Positions 8,994 to 16,626 of a stretch of DNA of 64,000 nt are shown here, one piece after another. The notes beneath the pieces are model-generated. The model was not told where the DNA came from. It saw only the letters and a program-made list of their open reading frames with translations, and did not search any database. The stretch spans positions 28,673-92,672 of the forward strand of contig NZ_JACJSF010000027.1 in NCBI RefSeq assembly GCF_014698035.1. Direction: 5' to 3'. The DNA is from Desmonostoc muscorum FACHB-395. Its GTDB lineage: Bacteria > Cyanobacteriota > Cyanobacteriia > Cyanobacteriales > Nostocaceae. The position numbers were made by a program, and so were the translations under genes. The first letter of the stretch is position 1. Every line of letters starts with the position of its first letter.

Positions 8994-9854
8994 ATGAAAG
9001 ACTTACAACAAATATTAGCGATCGCTCGTGAGATAGGTTGGGGTGCAGCAGATATACTGCGATCGTATTACCACGGCACCGCAAAAGACCCTAACTTAGA
9101 TGTGCAATATAAACAAAATGAGCCTGTTACCGTTGCCGATGTAGCTGTGAGTCAATATATCTTAGAGAAGCTACAAGCAGCTTTGGGTAACGAAGATTTT
9201 GCTTACATCAGTGAAGAAACCTATCAGTCGCCAACTACAGGCGCACACCCTTCTGCCCCTTGGGTATGGATAATTGACCCTTTGGATGGCACACGAGACT
9301 TTATTGAAAAAACTGGGGACTATGCAGTTCACATTGCTTTAGTCAAGGAAACGCGCCCAGTATTAGCAGTGGTGGCAGTACCAGAGTCAGAAAAGTTATA
9401 TTACGCTACCAAAGGTGGGGGGACATTTGTAGAAACCAGTGATGGCTCTGTTCCTTTACAAGTGTCGTCAGGTAAACCAATTGAGGATTTAACCTTAGTG
9501 GTTAGTCGCTCTCACCGCAACCAGCGCTTAGATTACTTGCTACAAAATTTACCCTGTCAAAATCAGAAATCTGTGGGTAGTGTCGGCTGCAAAATCGCCA
9601 CTATTGTCGAGCAAAAAGCAGATATCTACATTTCCCTTTCTGGTAAGTCTGCGCCCAAAGATTGGGATATGGCAGCACCAGAATTGATTTTAACAGAAGC
9701 TGGTGGTAAGTTTACCCACTTTGACGGCGCTCCGTTGCAGTATAACACTGGTGATATCAATCAATGGGGAGGTTTGCTGGCGAGTAATGGTGAATATCAC
9801 GAAGCACTGTGCCAGCAAGCAGAAAAGATTTTAGCGCAGTTCGACCATAGCTAA
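8994..9854 (+). CDS. cysQ: 3'(2'),5'-bisphosphate nucleotidase / inositol monophosphatase family
   Basis: Mg-dependent, Li-sensitive-type phosphatase; CysQ members hydrolyse PAP/PAPS produced in sulfate assimilation. The start is taken as ATG 8994 (286 aa), because the open frame upstream only encodes the purine-repeat element. Metal-site motifs are visible: EET (SEETYQS), DPLDGTRDFIEKTGDYAV and the C-terminal WDMAAPELILTEAGG. Length and motifs fit CysQ better than SuhB, but inositol-phosphatase activity cannot be excluded. Confidence 0.85.
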   Translation: MKDLQQILAIAREIGWGAADILRSYYHGTAKDPNLDVQYKQNEPVTVADVAVSQYILEKLQAALGNEDFAYISEETYQSPTTGAHPSAPWVWIIDPLDGTRDFIEKTGDYAVHIALVKETRPVLAVVAVPESEKLYYATKGGGTFVETSDGSVPLQVSSGKPIEDLTLVVSRSHRNQRLDYLLQNLPCQNQKSVGSVGCKIATIVEQKADIYISLSGKSAPKDWDMAAPELILTEAGGKFTHFDGAPLQYNTGDINQWGGLLASNGEYHEALCQQAEKILAQFDHS

Positions 9855-10188
9855 TGGGACATTTGAGGATGAATATTTTTTAATTTGCTTTTAAAACAGC
9901 TAGTCATGTTATGATTGCACCCACTGCCGATAATAATATTTACCCCTAAGTCCACAGCTTAATTTTCAAAACACTAAATACCTGCGCGATCGCAGATTCA
10001 AAGTGTAACTTTTATAGTACAAGCAACAAAAGCCAGTCAATGGAGAAGTCTGCAAACCTGCATAAAGGGTTTGATTTGTGAATAAAATTCACTATTAGAC
10101 GATATTCAAAGGCTGAAGGCTGTGCTAGACTCATGGACATAAAGATTATTTTCGGTTGAGTAACTAGTTTTGATTTCTAAAAACCGTC

Positions 10189-10227
10189 TCTCCGAATTTA
10201 ACTCTCTACACTCCCTGAATTCGGAGA
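10189..10227 (+). promoter_or_regulatory. Leader hairpin that buries the ribosome binding site of the RRM gene
   Basis: TCTCCGAATTTA (10189-10200) pairs with TGAATTCGGAGA (10216-10227): 12 bp with one G-U, loop 15 nt. The only good Shine-Dalgarno (GGAG, 10223-10226, 6 bases before ATG 10233) is inside the 3' arm, so folding would block initiation. This suggests control of translation by structure, temperature or autobinding. Confidence 0.7.
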
Positions 10228-10232
10228 TTTCT

Positions 10233-10547
10233 ATGTCAATTTACGTCGGGAACCTGTCATATCAGGTTACAGAAGAGGACCTAAAGCAGGCTTTTGCAGA
10301 ATACGGAACAGTAAGTCGTGTTCAACTACCCACAGATCGGGAAACAGGCCGGCCTCGTGGGTTCGCTTTTGTGGAAATGGAATCAGACACACAAGAACAA
10401 GCTGCCATTGATGCACTTGATGGTGCTGAATGGATGGGACGTGACTTGAAAGTGAACAAAGCTAAACCTCGTGAGGATAGAAGCAGTTCTCCTCGTGGTA
10501 GCTGGGGTGGTGGTAATGCCCGCCGCAACAATAACAATCGCTACTAA
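10233..10547 (+). CDS. rbp: Glycine-tailed RRM RNA-binding protein (cyanobacterial Rbp type)
   Basis: 104-residue single-RRM protein. RNP2 is IYVGNL and RNP1 is RGFAFVEM; after the RRM comes a short Arg/Gly/Asn-rich tail (GSWGGGNARRNNNNRY). Cyanobacterial Rbp proteins of this type are commonly cold-induced RNA chaperone-like factors. Start at ATG 10233 is chosen because GGAG sits 6 bases upstream and the RRM begins at once. An open frame extends upstream through the leader but is not needed. A 378-base non-coding leader/promoter region precedes it and an intrinsic terminator follows. Confidence 0.93.
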   Translation: MSIYVGNLSYQVTEEDLKQAFAEYGTVSRVQLPTDRETGRPRGFAFVEMESDTQEQAAIDALDGAEWMGRDLKVNKAKPREDRSSSPRGSWGGGNARRNNNNRY

Positions 10548-10580
10548 AGTCGATTTCTAAAAGTTTCACATTTAGAGTCT

Positions 10581-10625
10581 CCAGCAGATAAAGCCAAAAG
10601 CTGCCTCTGCTGGGATATTTTTTGT
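10581..10625 (+). terminator. Intrinsic terminator of the rbp gene
   Basis: CCAGCAG (10581-10587) pairs with CTGCTGG (10607-10613), followed by a T-rich tract from 10616. Confidence 0.8.
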
Positions 10626-10676
10626 ATCTAACCTTAAACCATTAATCTATTGCAGCTTCATAAAAAATGGTATTAG

Positions 10677-10829
10677 CCCGGATTTCTCACCACACCTCTT
10701 AAAGCCTGTGCAAGTGCCGGAGAGAAGTAATAAGTAATGAGTAAGAAGTAAGAAGTTTTTACTCATTACTCATTACTCATTACTTCTCTTCTGCTCCATC
10801 AAACGCCTGGAGCTTGTGAGAAATGCGGG
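10677..10829. repeat. MITE-like element with nested inverted repeats
   Basis: Ends CCCGGATTTCTCAC (10677-10690) and GTGAGAAATGCGGG (10816-10829) are inverted with one mismatch. Inside, GAGAAGTAATAAGTAATGAG is opposed by CTCATTACTCATTACTTCTC. The element ends exactly at the stop codon of the HEAT gene. Confidence 0.75.
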
Positions 10830-11786
10830 TTAGGGAAGAAAGTTTTTATCTATTTGAGCCTTTTGAATTGCGCGTTGCGCTTGGATGGAAACTTCTCTAT
10901 CGGGATCATCTAACGCTTGTTGTAAGGGATTAATAGTATCAGGATGAGCTAAATTACCAAGTGCAATTACTGCTTCTTTGCGGACATCTGCATATTCATC
11001 TGTTAATGCTTGAATTAATCTCGGCATAACTTGAATATGTGGGATTTTTTGCAAAGCTTGTGCTGCTGATTTTCGCACTTGCCAATGTTCATCATTTAAA
11101 GCTATTTCTAATGCTGAAATTGCTTGATGATTCTCATGAATAGCGAGAGATTTAGCTGCATTCCGACGAACTTGCCAATCACTATCATTTGTGAGTGCTT
11201 GACAAAGTATTGTAATCACTTCTGCATCTTGTAAATGTTCTAAAGTTAAAGCAGCAGCACGACGTACACTTGCTTCTCGATCAAAAATTAGATTTAAAGC
11301 TTGGGGACATTTTTCTAGTTGATTGATATATCGCAGTGTGGTAACGGCTGCTTCTCTTAACTCAGGATTTTTTGATTCTAAAAATGGTAAAACGTAGGGT
11401 AAACATTGAATATCATGTATTTTCCGCAAAAGCACTAAAATATTTAATTGGAGATTTACATCATTACTTTGCAGTTTATCTAGTAAAAGTAACAATTCAT
11501 CTTGTGTTATTAACTCACTTAATGCTGATACTGCTTCAGTACGAATATCTGTATCCGATGAACTAAGGCATTCAATTAAAGCAGGTATTGCTACAGGATT
11601 AGCAATTTCCCAAAGGGCGGATATCGCTATTTTTTGAACAGTAATATGTTCATCTTTCAAAGCTATGATTAAAGCATCTATTGTTTCTTCATCGCCTAAA
11701 TGCTGCAAGGTTTTTACAGCTACTATACGATCATTTATATCATGCGATCGCAGCATTTCTAGCCAATGGTTGAGATCATCATTCAT
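10830..11786 (-). CDS. HEAT-repeat (PBS-lyase-type) protein
   Basis: 318 residues made almost entirely of about nine HEAT units of ~31 residues, each with a pattern like DEHWQVRKSAAQALQKI or DEYADVRKEAVIALGNL. These repeats form an alpha solenoid used as a protein-binding scaffold; the family also includes phycobilin lyases (CpcE/F type). No bilin-lyase gene or phycobiliprotein is nearby. It starts 20 bases after the ferredoxin gene on the same strand, so it is probably co-transcribed and may serve the flavoprotein/ferredoxin pair. That role is inferred from position only. Confidence 0.82.
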   Translation of the reverse strand: MNDDLNHWLEMLRSHDINDRIVAVKTLQHLGDEETIDALIIALKDEHITVQKIAISALWEIANPVAIPALIECLSSSDTDIRTEAVSALSELITQDELLLLLDKLQSNDVNLQLNILVLLRKIHDIQCLPYVLPFLESKNPELREAAVTTLRYINQLEKCPQALNLIFDREASVRRAAALTLEHLQDAEVITILCQALTNDSDWQVRRNAAKSLAIHENHQAISALEIALNDEHWQVRKSAAQALQKIPHIQVMPRLIQALTDEYADVRKEAVIALGNLAHPDTINPLQQALDDPDREVSIQAQRAIQKAQIDKNFLP

Positions 11787-11805
11787 TAATTTTTACCACA
11801 AATAG

Positions 11806-12033
11806 TTAACGTAACAAAAAGGGAATTTGCACAGTAATGGCATTAGTTGGACATTCTTTCTCACAAGGTAGACAAAACCAACATTCATCATATTTCATGT
11901 AGGCTTTGCCTGTTTCTGGATTTTTTGCCAATACATCCAAGGGACAAACTTCAATACAGGCTGTGCATTTTTCTAAACATTTCGATTCATCAACGATAAC
12001 AGGAACATCTATTCTTTGATTAATTAAAGCCAT
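11806..12033 (-). CDS. 2[4Fe-4S] ferredoxin, AprB-like electron partner
   Basis: 75-residue dicluster ferredoxin. Cysteine sets are CLEKCTACIEVCP (first spacing CX3C, one longer than the classical CX2C) and CWFCLPCEKECP. The C-terminal PTNAITVQIPF resembles adenylylsulfate-reductase beta-subunit type ferredoxins, which transfer electrons to an AprA-like flavoprotein. A matching flavoprotein is encoded at 14785-16494 on the same strand, but four genes lie between. Upstream is the divergent RAYT gene, so the ferredoxin and HEAT genes must now have their own promoter in the 99-base gap. Confidence 0.88.
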   Translation of the reverse strand: MALINQRIDVPVIVDESKCLEKCTACIEVCPLDVLAKNPETGKAYMKYDECWFCLPCEKECPTNAITVQIPFLLR

Positions 12034-12132
12034 AAAATAACTCCATGATTTTGTACTGAAACTGCTAAACAGTAAAACAATTGGGTAAGCTTATATGAAT
12101 AATTTCACGATTTTAAGTTGTTTATAGGCATT

Positions 12133-12675
12133 ATGGAATATCGCAGAGCCAAGATAGAAGGAGGTACATTTTTCTTTACCGTTGTTACTCATAACCGTCG
12201 AGAGTTTCTTTGTAATGCAGAGAATATTTTGCTGTTAAGAAAAGCATTCAGAGAAGTAATAAGCAAATCTCCATTTATTATAGATGCCATTGTCATATTA
12301 CCAAACCACATACACTGTATTTGGACGTTACCACCAGGGGACAGTAATTTTTCAGTTCGTTGGCGATTAATAAAAAATTATTTTACCCATTATTGTGATA
12401 TTAAATATCAAGGGAAAATCTCTGTATCACGTCGAAATAAGGGTGAAAAAGCTATTTGGCAACGCAGATTTTGGGAACATCAAATTCTAGATGAAATTGA
12501 TTTCATTCGTCATGTTGATTATATTCATTATAATCCTGTAAAGCATGGATATGTTAAAGCACCTAAAGATTGGAATTATTCAAGTTTCATGTTGTATGTA
12601 AATAAAGGAATTTACGATATAGATTGGGGTTCAGGACTAAAGATAGAATTTGCTGAAGATGTAGGGAATGAATAA
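12133..12675 (+). CDS. REP-associated tyrosine transposase (RAYT, IS200-like Y1 family)
   Basis: 180-residue HUH-type transposase: the metal-binding HUH motif is NHIHCIW, and the catalytic tyrosine region is VDYIHYNPVKHG with the usual following WNYSSF. ATG 12133 is preferred to TTG 12118 because MEYRRAKIEGGTFFFTVV matches the family N terminus. RAYTs are domesticated relatives of IS200/IS605 transposases that act on palindromic REP sequences. Such palindromes begin 8 bases after the stop (12683). It is oriented against its neighbours, as expected for an insertion. Confidence 0.9.
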   Translation: MEYRRAKIEGGTFFFTVVTHNRREFLCNAENILLLRKAFREVISKSPFIIDAIVILPNHIHCIWTLPPGDSNFSVRWRLIKNYFTHYCDIKYQGKISVSRRNKGEKAIWQRRFWEHQILDEIDFIRHVDYIHYNPVKHGYVKAPKDWNYSSFMLYVNKGIYDIDWGSGLKIEFAEDVGNE

Positions 12676-12682
12676 TCTCTTC

Positions 12683-12905
12683 GTAGGTTGGGTGGAGGCG
12701 CAAGTTAGGAAATTAGCAACACAATGAACAATTTATATTGCGCCGTAACCCAACATCAGGCGATATACATCTTAGTGAGTAATTAAATATATAACATAGG
12801 TTTGACATTGATTTTATTCAATAAATTGAGAGATTATGATAGTGTTAATATTTTCTGTTTTCCAGATATCATGTGTTGGGTTCCACTACGTTACACCCAA
12901 CCTAC
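12683..12905. repeat. REP/BIME-like palindromic unit next to RAYT
   Basis: GTAGGTTGGGTG (12683-12694) and CACCCAACCTAC (12894-12905) are perfect inverted ends. Inside are AACCCAACAT (to 12755) and its near-complement TGTGTTGGGTT (from 12873). The same architecture occurs at 43076-43157. Confidence 0.85.
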
Positions 12906-12922
12906 AGGAGAGAGCGATCGCA

Positions 12923-13222
12923 CTAAAGTAATTTTTTATGAAAAGTTAATGATTTCTTGATATTGGTATAACCAATTTTCTCATAAAACAAGTGAGCTTC
13001 TTTGCGTTTAATATTAGAACGTAACAGAACACTATCACATCCAGCCAGAGAAGCCCACTGTTCAATTTTATGCATCAAAAAACGTCCAATTCCACTATGA
13101 CGATAATCTTTATCTACAACTAATCCCAAAATAATCGCTGGAGTTGAAATAACTATAGAGTCACAAATATGAGCGTGCGCCCAACCAATTACATATTCGT
13201 CTTCTAAAGTGGCAACATACAC
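12923..13222 (-). CDS. GNAT acetyltransferase, N-terminally truncated
   Basis: C-terminal ~100 residues of a GCN5-type N-acetyltransferase: motif A is LVVDKDYRHSGIGRFLM, followed by AHLFYEKIGYTN. Family members usually have 140-160 residues; the first beta strand and helices (about 45 residues) are missing. The frame is open only to 13249, where a stop falls inside the methyltransferase end, and the only nearby start is GTG 13222. The gene therefore looks like a 5'-deleted remnant, or a gene expressed by coupling to the upstream methyltransferase. Activity is doubtful. Confidence 0.7.
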   Translation of the reverse strand: MYVATLEDEYVIGWAHAHICDSIVISTPAIILGLVVDKDYRHSGIGRFLMHKIEQWASLAGCDSVLLRSNIKRKEAHLFYEKIGYTNIKKSLTFHKKLL

Positions 13223-13245
13223 AATATGAGCATCGTTATTTTTAA

Positions 13246-14028
13246 TTAGTTATTAATTGTTGCGTGAATAAAACGATAGCCTATATCAATCTCTGTCAAA
13301 TTCTGAATATCACCATATTGTTTTCTCCATTTTGCACTACTTAAATCTGCTGTAAGTAACTTGACTCCTTGCTCTACTAAATCTTGATTAGCTAACGCAA
13401 AAGATGATATCCCTGCACGTACTTCTGGTTGAAGATATAACTCTGGTCGTCTCCAGCCTGCTGCTGCGAATAAATCAGATAAATCGTATGGTAATAAAAG
13501 GGGTATGGCTTCAACACGCCTTTTAGTATTACTCTGAATTAAATTAATCTGTTCGTTAAGTGGTAAAAATCGTAATGCATCTTCCCACAAAAACGGAAAA
13601 TATTCATAAAGCCATATCTTCTGAGCTAATCTAATATCAAAAGTTAACAAAATTATTGCCCCATCTCTAATTATTCTGTGCATTTCCTGAAAAGCTTTTT
13701 CGAGATGAGAAAAGTGATGAGTTGCCAGGATACTTACAACAGCATCAACAGACTTATCTGGTATAGGTAAATTTTCTGCATAGCCAGTAAACCACTTAAT
13801 TTGCTGATGTTCTACTGCTTGTTTTTGCATAACTACAGAAGGTTCAACAGCATTAACAAGAAATCCTTTATTAGCTAGCGCTAGACTGTAACCACCAGTA
13901 CCAGCGCCGATATCAGCAATAATGCTACCTTTGGGTAAATTGAGTAAATCAATTAATTTATTGACAATACGCATATCAGGAACGCGAGTTTTTGAGTATT
14001 TTTGACCAATTGAATTATATATAGACAT
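13246..14028 (-). CDS. Class I SAM-dependent methyltransferase
   Basis: 260 residues, Rossmann-type methyltransferase of the Methyltransf_11/UbiE-like group. Motif I is IADIGAGTGGYSLALA, acidic strand-2 end NAVEPS, and motif near strand 4 DAVVSILATHHF. Substrate not predictable. It follows the HAD gene by 48 bases on the same strand and its end overlaps the open frame of the truncated acetyltransferase, so these form one transcription unit. Confidence 0.87.
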   Translation of the reverse strand: MSIYNSIGQKYSKTRVPDMRIVNKLIDLLNLPKGSIIADIGAGTGGYSLALANKGFLVNAVEPSVVMQKQAVEHQQIKWFTGYAENLPIPDKSVDAVVSILATHHFSHLEKAFQEMHRIIRDGAIILLTFDIRLAQKIWLYEYFPFLWEDALRFLPLNEQINLIQSNTKRRVEAIPLLLPYDLSDLFAAAGWRRPELYLQPEVRAGISSFALANQDLVEQGVKLLTADLSSAKWRKQYGDIQNLTEIDIGYRFIHATINN

Positions 14029-14076
14029 ATTAGAAAATTCTTAAAAATAACTTTAGATGAATAAATCAAAAACCTG

Positions 14077-14784
14077 TTAGTTAAACAATTCCAGCAAATT
14101 TAAGAGTTCATTTATCATAAACTTTGGTTTTGCTTCTTTTGGTAAATTTTGATTTTTTCTGTTGTAATAGCAAAAATCAATATTGACTTGTGTTGCTCCT
14201 GCATAGTCATGCTTTAGAGAATCTCCAACATAAATAACTTTTGCTGGTGTTAAATTTAACCTAGATAAAGCATGATGGAATATCTCAGGAGATGGTTTCG
14301 CAAAACCAATTGCTTCAGAAATTACAACTTCTTCAAAAAAATGCTCAATTCCAGCAGCTTGCATTCTCGGTAGTTGCGCTGATACAAACCCGTTCGTAAT
14401 GACAGCCAAACGATAATTGTGTGCGAGAACAGTTAGCACTTCATTTACATCAGGTTCCATTACGCCCGAATGATTAAAAATATGCCAAAAACTTTGACTA
14501 AGCTTGCTGAGTTGATCTGTTTGTATATCTAATTGAGCAAGTGTACTTCGATAAGACCTCTCGATTATCTCACTAGGAGAAAAGATATCTCGCTGTCTCC
14601 AATACTTGGAATTATAAGTTTCAAAGACTTGAAGAAAAATAGTCTCACTGACTCCATTTAAATCTAAAGATACTGCACAATCTTCTAATGCTCCTAGAAT
14701 AGCTTGGCGTTCACATAGCTCAAAATTCAACAGTGTATTATCGAGATCAAAAATTATTGCTTTATAGAGCATTTTCATGGACAT
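14077..14784 (-). CDS. HAD-superfamily hydrolase (YjjG/phosphoglycolate-phosphatase-like)
   Basis: 235 residues with HAD motif I FDLDNTL, motif II VITNGF, the Lys of motif III in GFAKPSPEIF, and motif IV VGDSLKHDYAGA. The helical cap after motif I is like YjjG/GPH hydrolases, usually nucleotide or sugar monophosphatases. Its ATG (14784) directly follows the TGA stop of the flavoprotein gene, so translation is probably coupled. Alternative ATGs lie 6 and 12 bases further in. Confidence 0.88.
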   Translation of the reverse strand: MSMKMLYKAIIFDLDNTLLNFELCERQAILGALEDCAVSLDLNGVSETIFLQVFETYNSKYWRQRDIFSPSEIIERSYRSTLAQLDIQTDQLSKLSQSFWHIFNHSGVMEPDVNEVLTVLAHNYRLAVITNGFVSAQLPRMQAAGIEHFFEEVVISEAIGFAKPSPEIFHHALSRLNLTPAKVIYVGDSLKHDYAGATQVNIDFCYYNRKNQNLPKEAKPKFMINELLNLLELFN

Positions 14785-16494
14785 TCATTTAACAGCAACA
14801 TTGTAGACTTCTTTGACTGCATCTACTTCCACGATGTAAGGCTCTACAGGACGCTTAAACAATACCATTTGCTCTAATTTATCTTTCTTTAAATTGACAT
14901 GACAAAACCATTCTTCATCATTCTTTTCTGGATAATCTAAGCGGTAATGATAAAGGCCCCAACGAGTCTCTTGACGATATAATGATGCTCTAGCTGCCAT
15001 TTCTGCACAGTCCCGAATAAAGTGAACTTCTAGACTACGCATCAATTCATGAGGGTCACGAGCGCCCATTAAATCTAATGTTTCTTGATATTGCACAAAA
15101 TGTTTTAAACCAATCTCTATTTTATTGCCTGATTTTGGTGGTTGCAGATAATCATTAACTAAGCGTCTTAATTTATATTCAACCTGGGTATGAGGTACAC
15201 CATTAGGGCGAGTTAATGGGGCATAAATTCTCGATTTTTCTGCTTCTAAAAAATCTACATCTGGTTCGATAAAATCTAAATCTTGAATATATTCAATGGC
15301 ATGAGTTCCGGCTATGCGACCGAAAACAAATGCCCCAATCATATAATTATGGGGAACACTGGCCATGTCTCCGGCTGCATATAAACCAGGGACGGTTGTT
15401 TGAGCATTTTCATTTACCCACACGCCAGAGGCACTATGACCACTACATAAGCCAATTTCGGAAATGTGCATCTCTACGCCGTGAGTGCGATAATCTTCAT
15501 TTCTGCCTTGATGAAAGCGTTCTCTACTCGGTCGTTCATTTGCCCAAAGTATTGATTCAATTTCAGCAATGGTATCTTCATCAAGGTGGGTCATTTTCAG
15601 TTGGACTGGCCCTTTTCCAGAGTTTAATTCTTTCCAGATTTCCAACATCATTTGACCACTCCAATAGTCGCAACTAATGAAGCGATTTCCTTCGGCGTTG
15701 GCAGTATGAGCGCCAAAAGGCCCGGCGACATAAGCACAAGCAGGGCCGTTATAATCTTTAATTAGAGGATTAACTTGAAAGCATTCAATATTGCTGAGTT
15801 CTGCTCCTGCATGATAAGCCATTGAATAGCCATCTCCGGCATTGGTGGGATTTTCGTAAGTGCCGTAGAGATAGCCAGAAGCAGGTAATCCTAATCTGCC
15901 GCAAGCACCTGTACACAAGATCACTACTTTGGCTTGAATGACAATATAATCGCCGTTTCTGACATCAAATCCTACTGCACCAACAGCACGACCTTCTTTA
16001 ACTAATACCCTTGTTGCCATGACACGATTTGTCACTTTGACTTTGTGGCGTTTGACTTGGCGGGTGAGAATGGTTTTTAAGTCTTTACCTTCTGGCATGG
16101 GTAAGACATATTTACCCACACGATGCACTTGTTTTAAATCATAGTTGCCTTGGACATCTTTTTGAAATTTCACCCCCCAACTTTCTAATTCTTGGATGAC
16201 TTCATAACCTAATTTGCCTGTTTGATATACGGCTTTTTGGTTGAGAATACCGTCGTTAGCTAAGGTGATTTCGCGCACGTATTGTTCTGGAGTAGAATGG
16301 CCAGGAATGACTGCGGTGTTTACCCCATCCATACCCATTGCGATCGCACCACTCCGTCGGATGTTAGCCTTTTCTAAAATCAGCACCTCTGCATCGGGAT
16401 TCGCTTGTTTGGCTTTGATACCTGCCATTGTTCCGGCTGTACCGCCACCAATGACAAGTACATCAGTTTTTATCCGTTGGGTATTGATGTCCAT
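14785..16494 (-). CDS. FAD-binding fumarate reductase/AprA-like flavoprotein
   Basis: 569-residue flavoprotein of the succinate dehydrogenase/fumarate reductase superfamily. FAD-binding motif VLVIGGGTAGTMAGIKA at residues 12-28, RRSGAIAMGMDGVN, and the C-terminal FAD segment GLYAAGDMASVPHNYMIGA. The latter resembles adenylylsulfate-reductase alpha subunit-like proteins that pair with a small dicluster ferredoxin. No quinone or membrane anchor subunit is present. The cognate ferredoxin is probably 11806-12033, now displaced by HAD, methyltransferase, acetyltransferase and RAYT genes. True substrate unknown; dissimilatory APS reduction is not expected in a cyanobacterium. Confidence 0.87.
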   Translation of the reverse strand: MDINTQRIKTDVLVIGGGTAGTMAGIKAKQANPDAEVLILEKANIRRSGAIAMGMDGVNTAVIPGHSTPEQYVREITLANDGILNQKAVYQTGKLGYEVIQELESWGVKFQKDVQGNYDLKQVHRVGKYVLPMPEGKDLKTILTRQVKRHKVKVTNRVMATRVLVKEGRAVGAVGFDVRNGDYIVIQAKVVILCTGACGRLGLPASGYLYGTYENPTNAGDGYSMAYHAGAELSNIECFQVNPLIKDYNGPACAYVAGPFGAHTANAEGNRFISCDYWSGQMMLEIWKELNSGKGPVQLKMTHLDEDTIAEIESILWANERPSRERFHQGRNEDYRTHGVEMHISEIGLCSGHSASGVWVNENAQTTVPGLYAAGDMASVPHNYMIGAFVFGRIAGTHAIEYIQDLDFIEPDVDFLEAEKSRIYAPLTRPNGVPHTQVEYKLRRLVNDYLQPPKSGNKIEIGLKHFVQYQETLDLMGARDPHELMRSLEVHFIRDCAEMAARASLYRQETRWGLYHYRLDYPEKNDEEWFCHVNLKKDKLEQMVLFKRPVEPYIVEVDAVKEVYNVAVK

Positions 16495-16626
16495 AAGCTT
16501 TTAGAAGTGGGGAGGAACTTTAGGGATTTATTACCGTTCCAAACGATGTCTTTGACCTTCAGAACTATAAGCACATTCAATACTACGCTAAAAAGAGCAA
16601 TTTACCGTACTTTACTGATAAAATAT

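Noticed and set aside
10170..10232. In-frame extension upstream of the RRM start
   Set aside because: It lies in the hairpin leader. The Shine-Dalgarno and the RRM motif point to ATG 10233.
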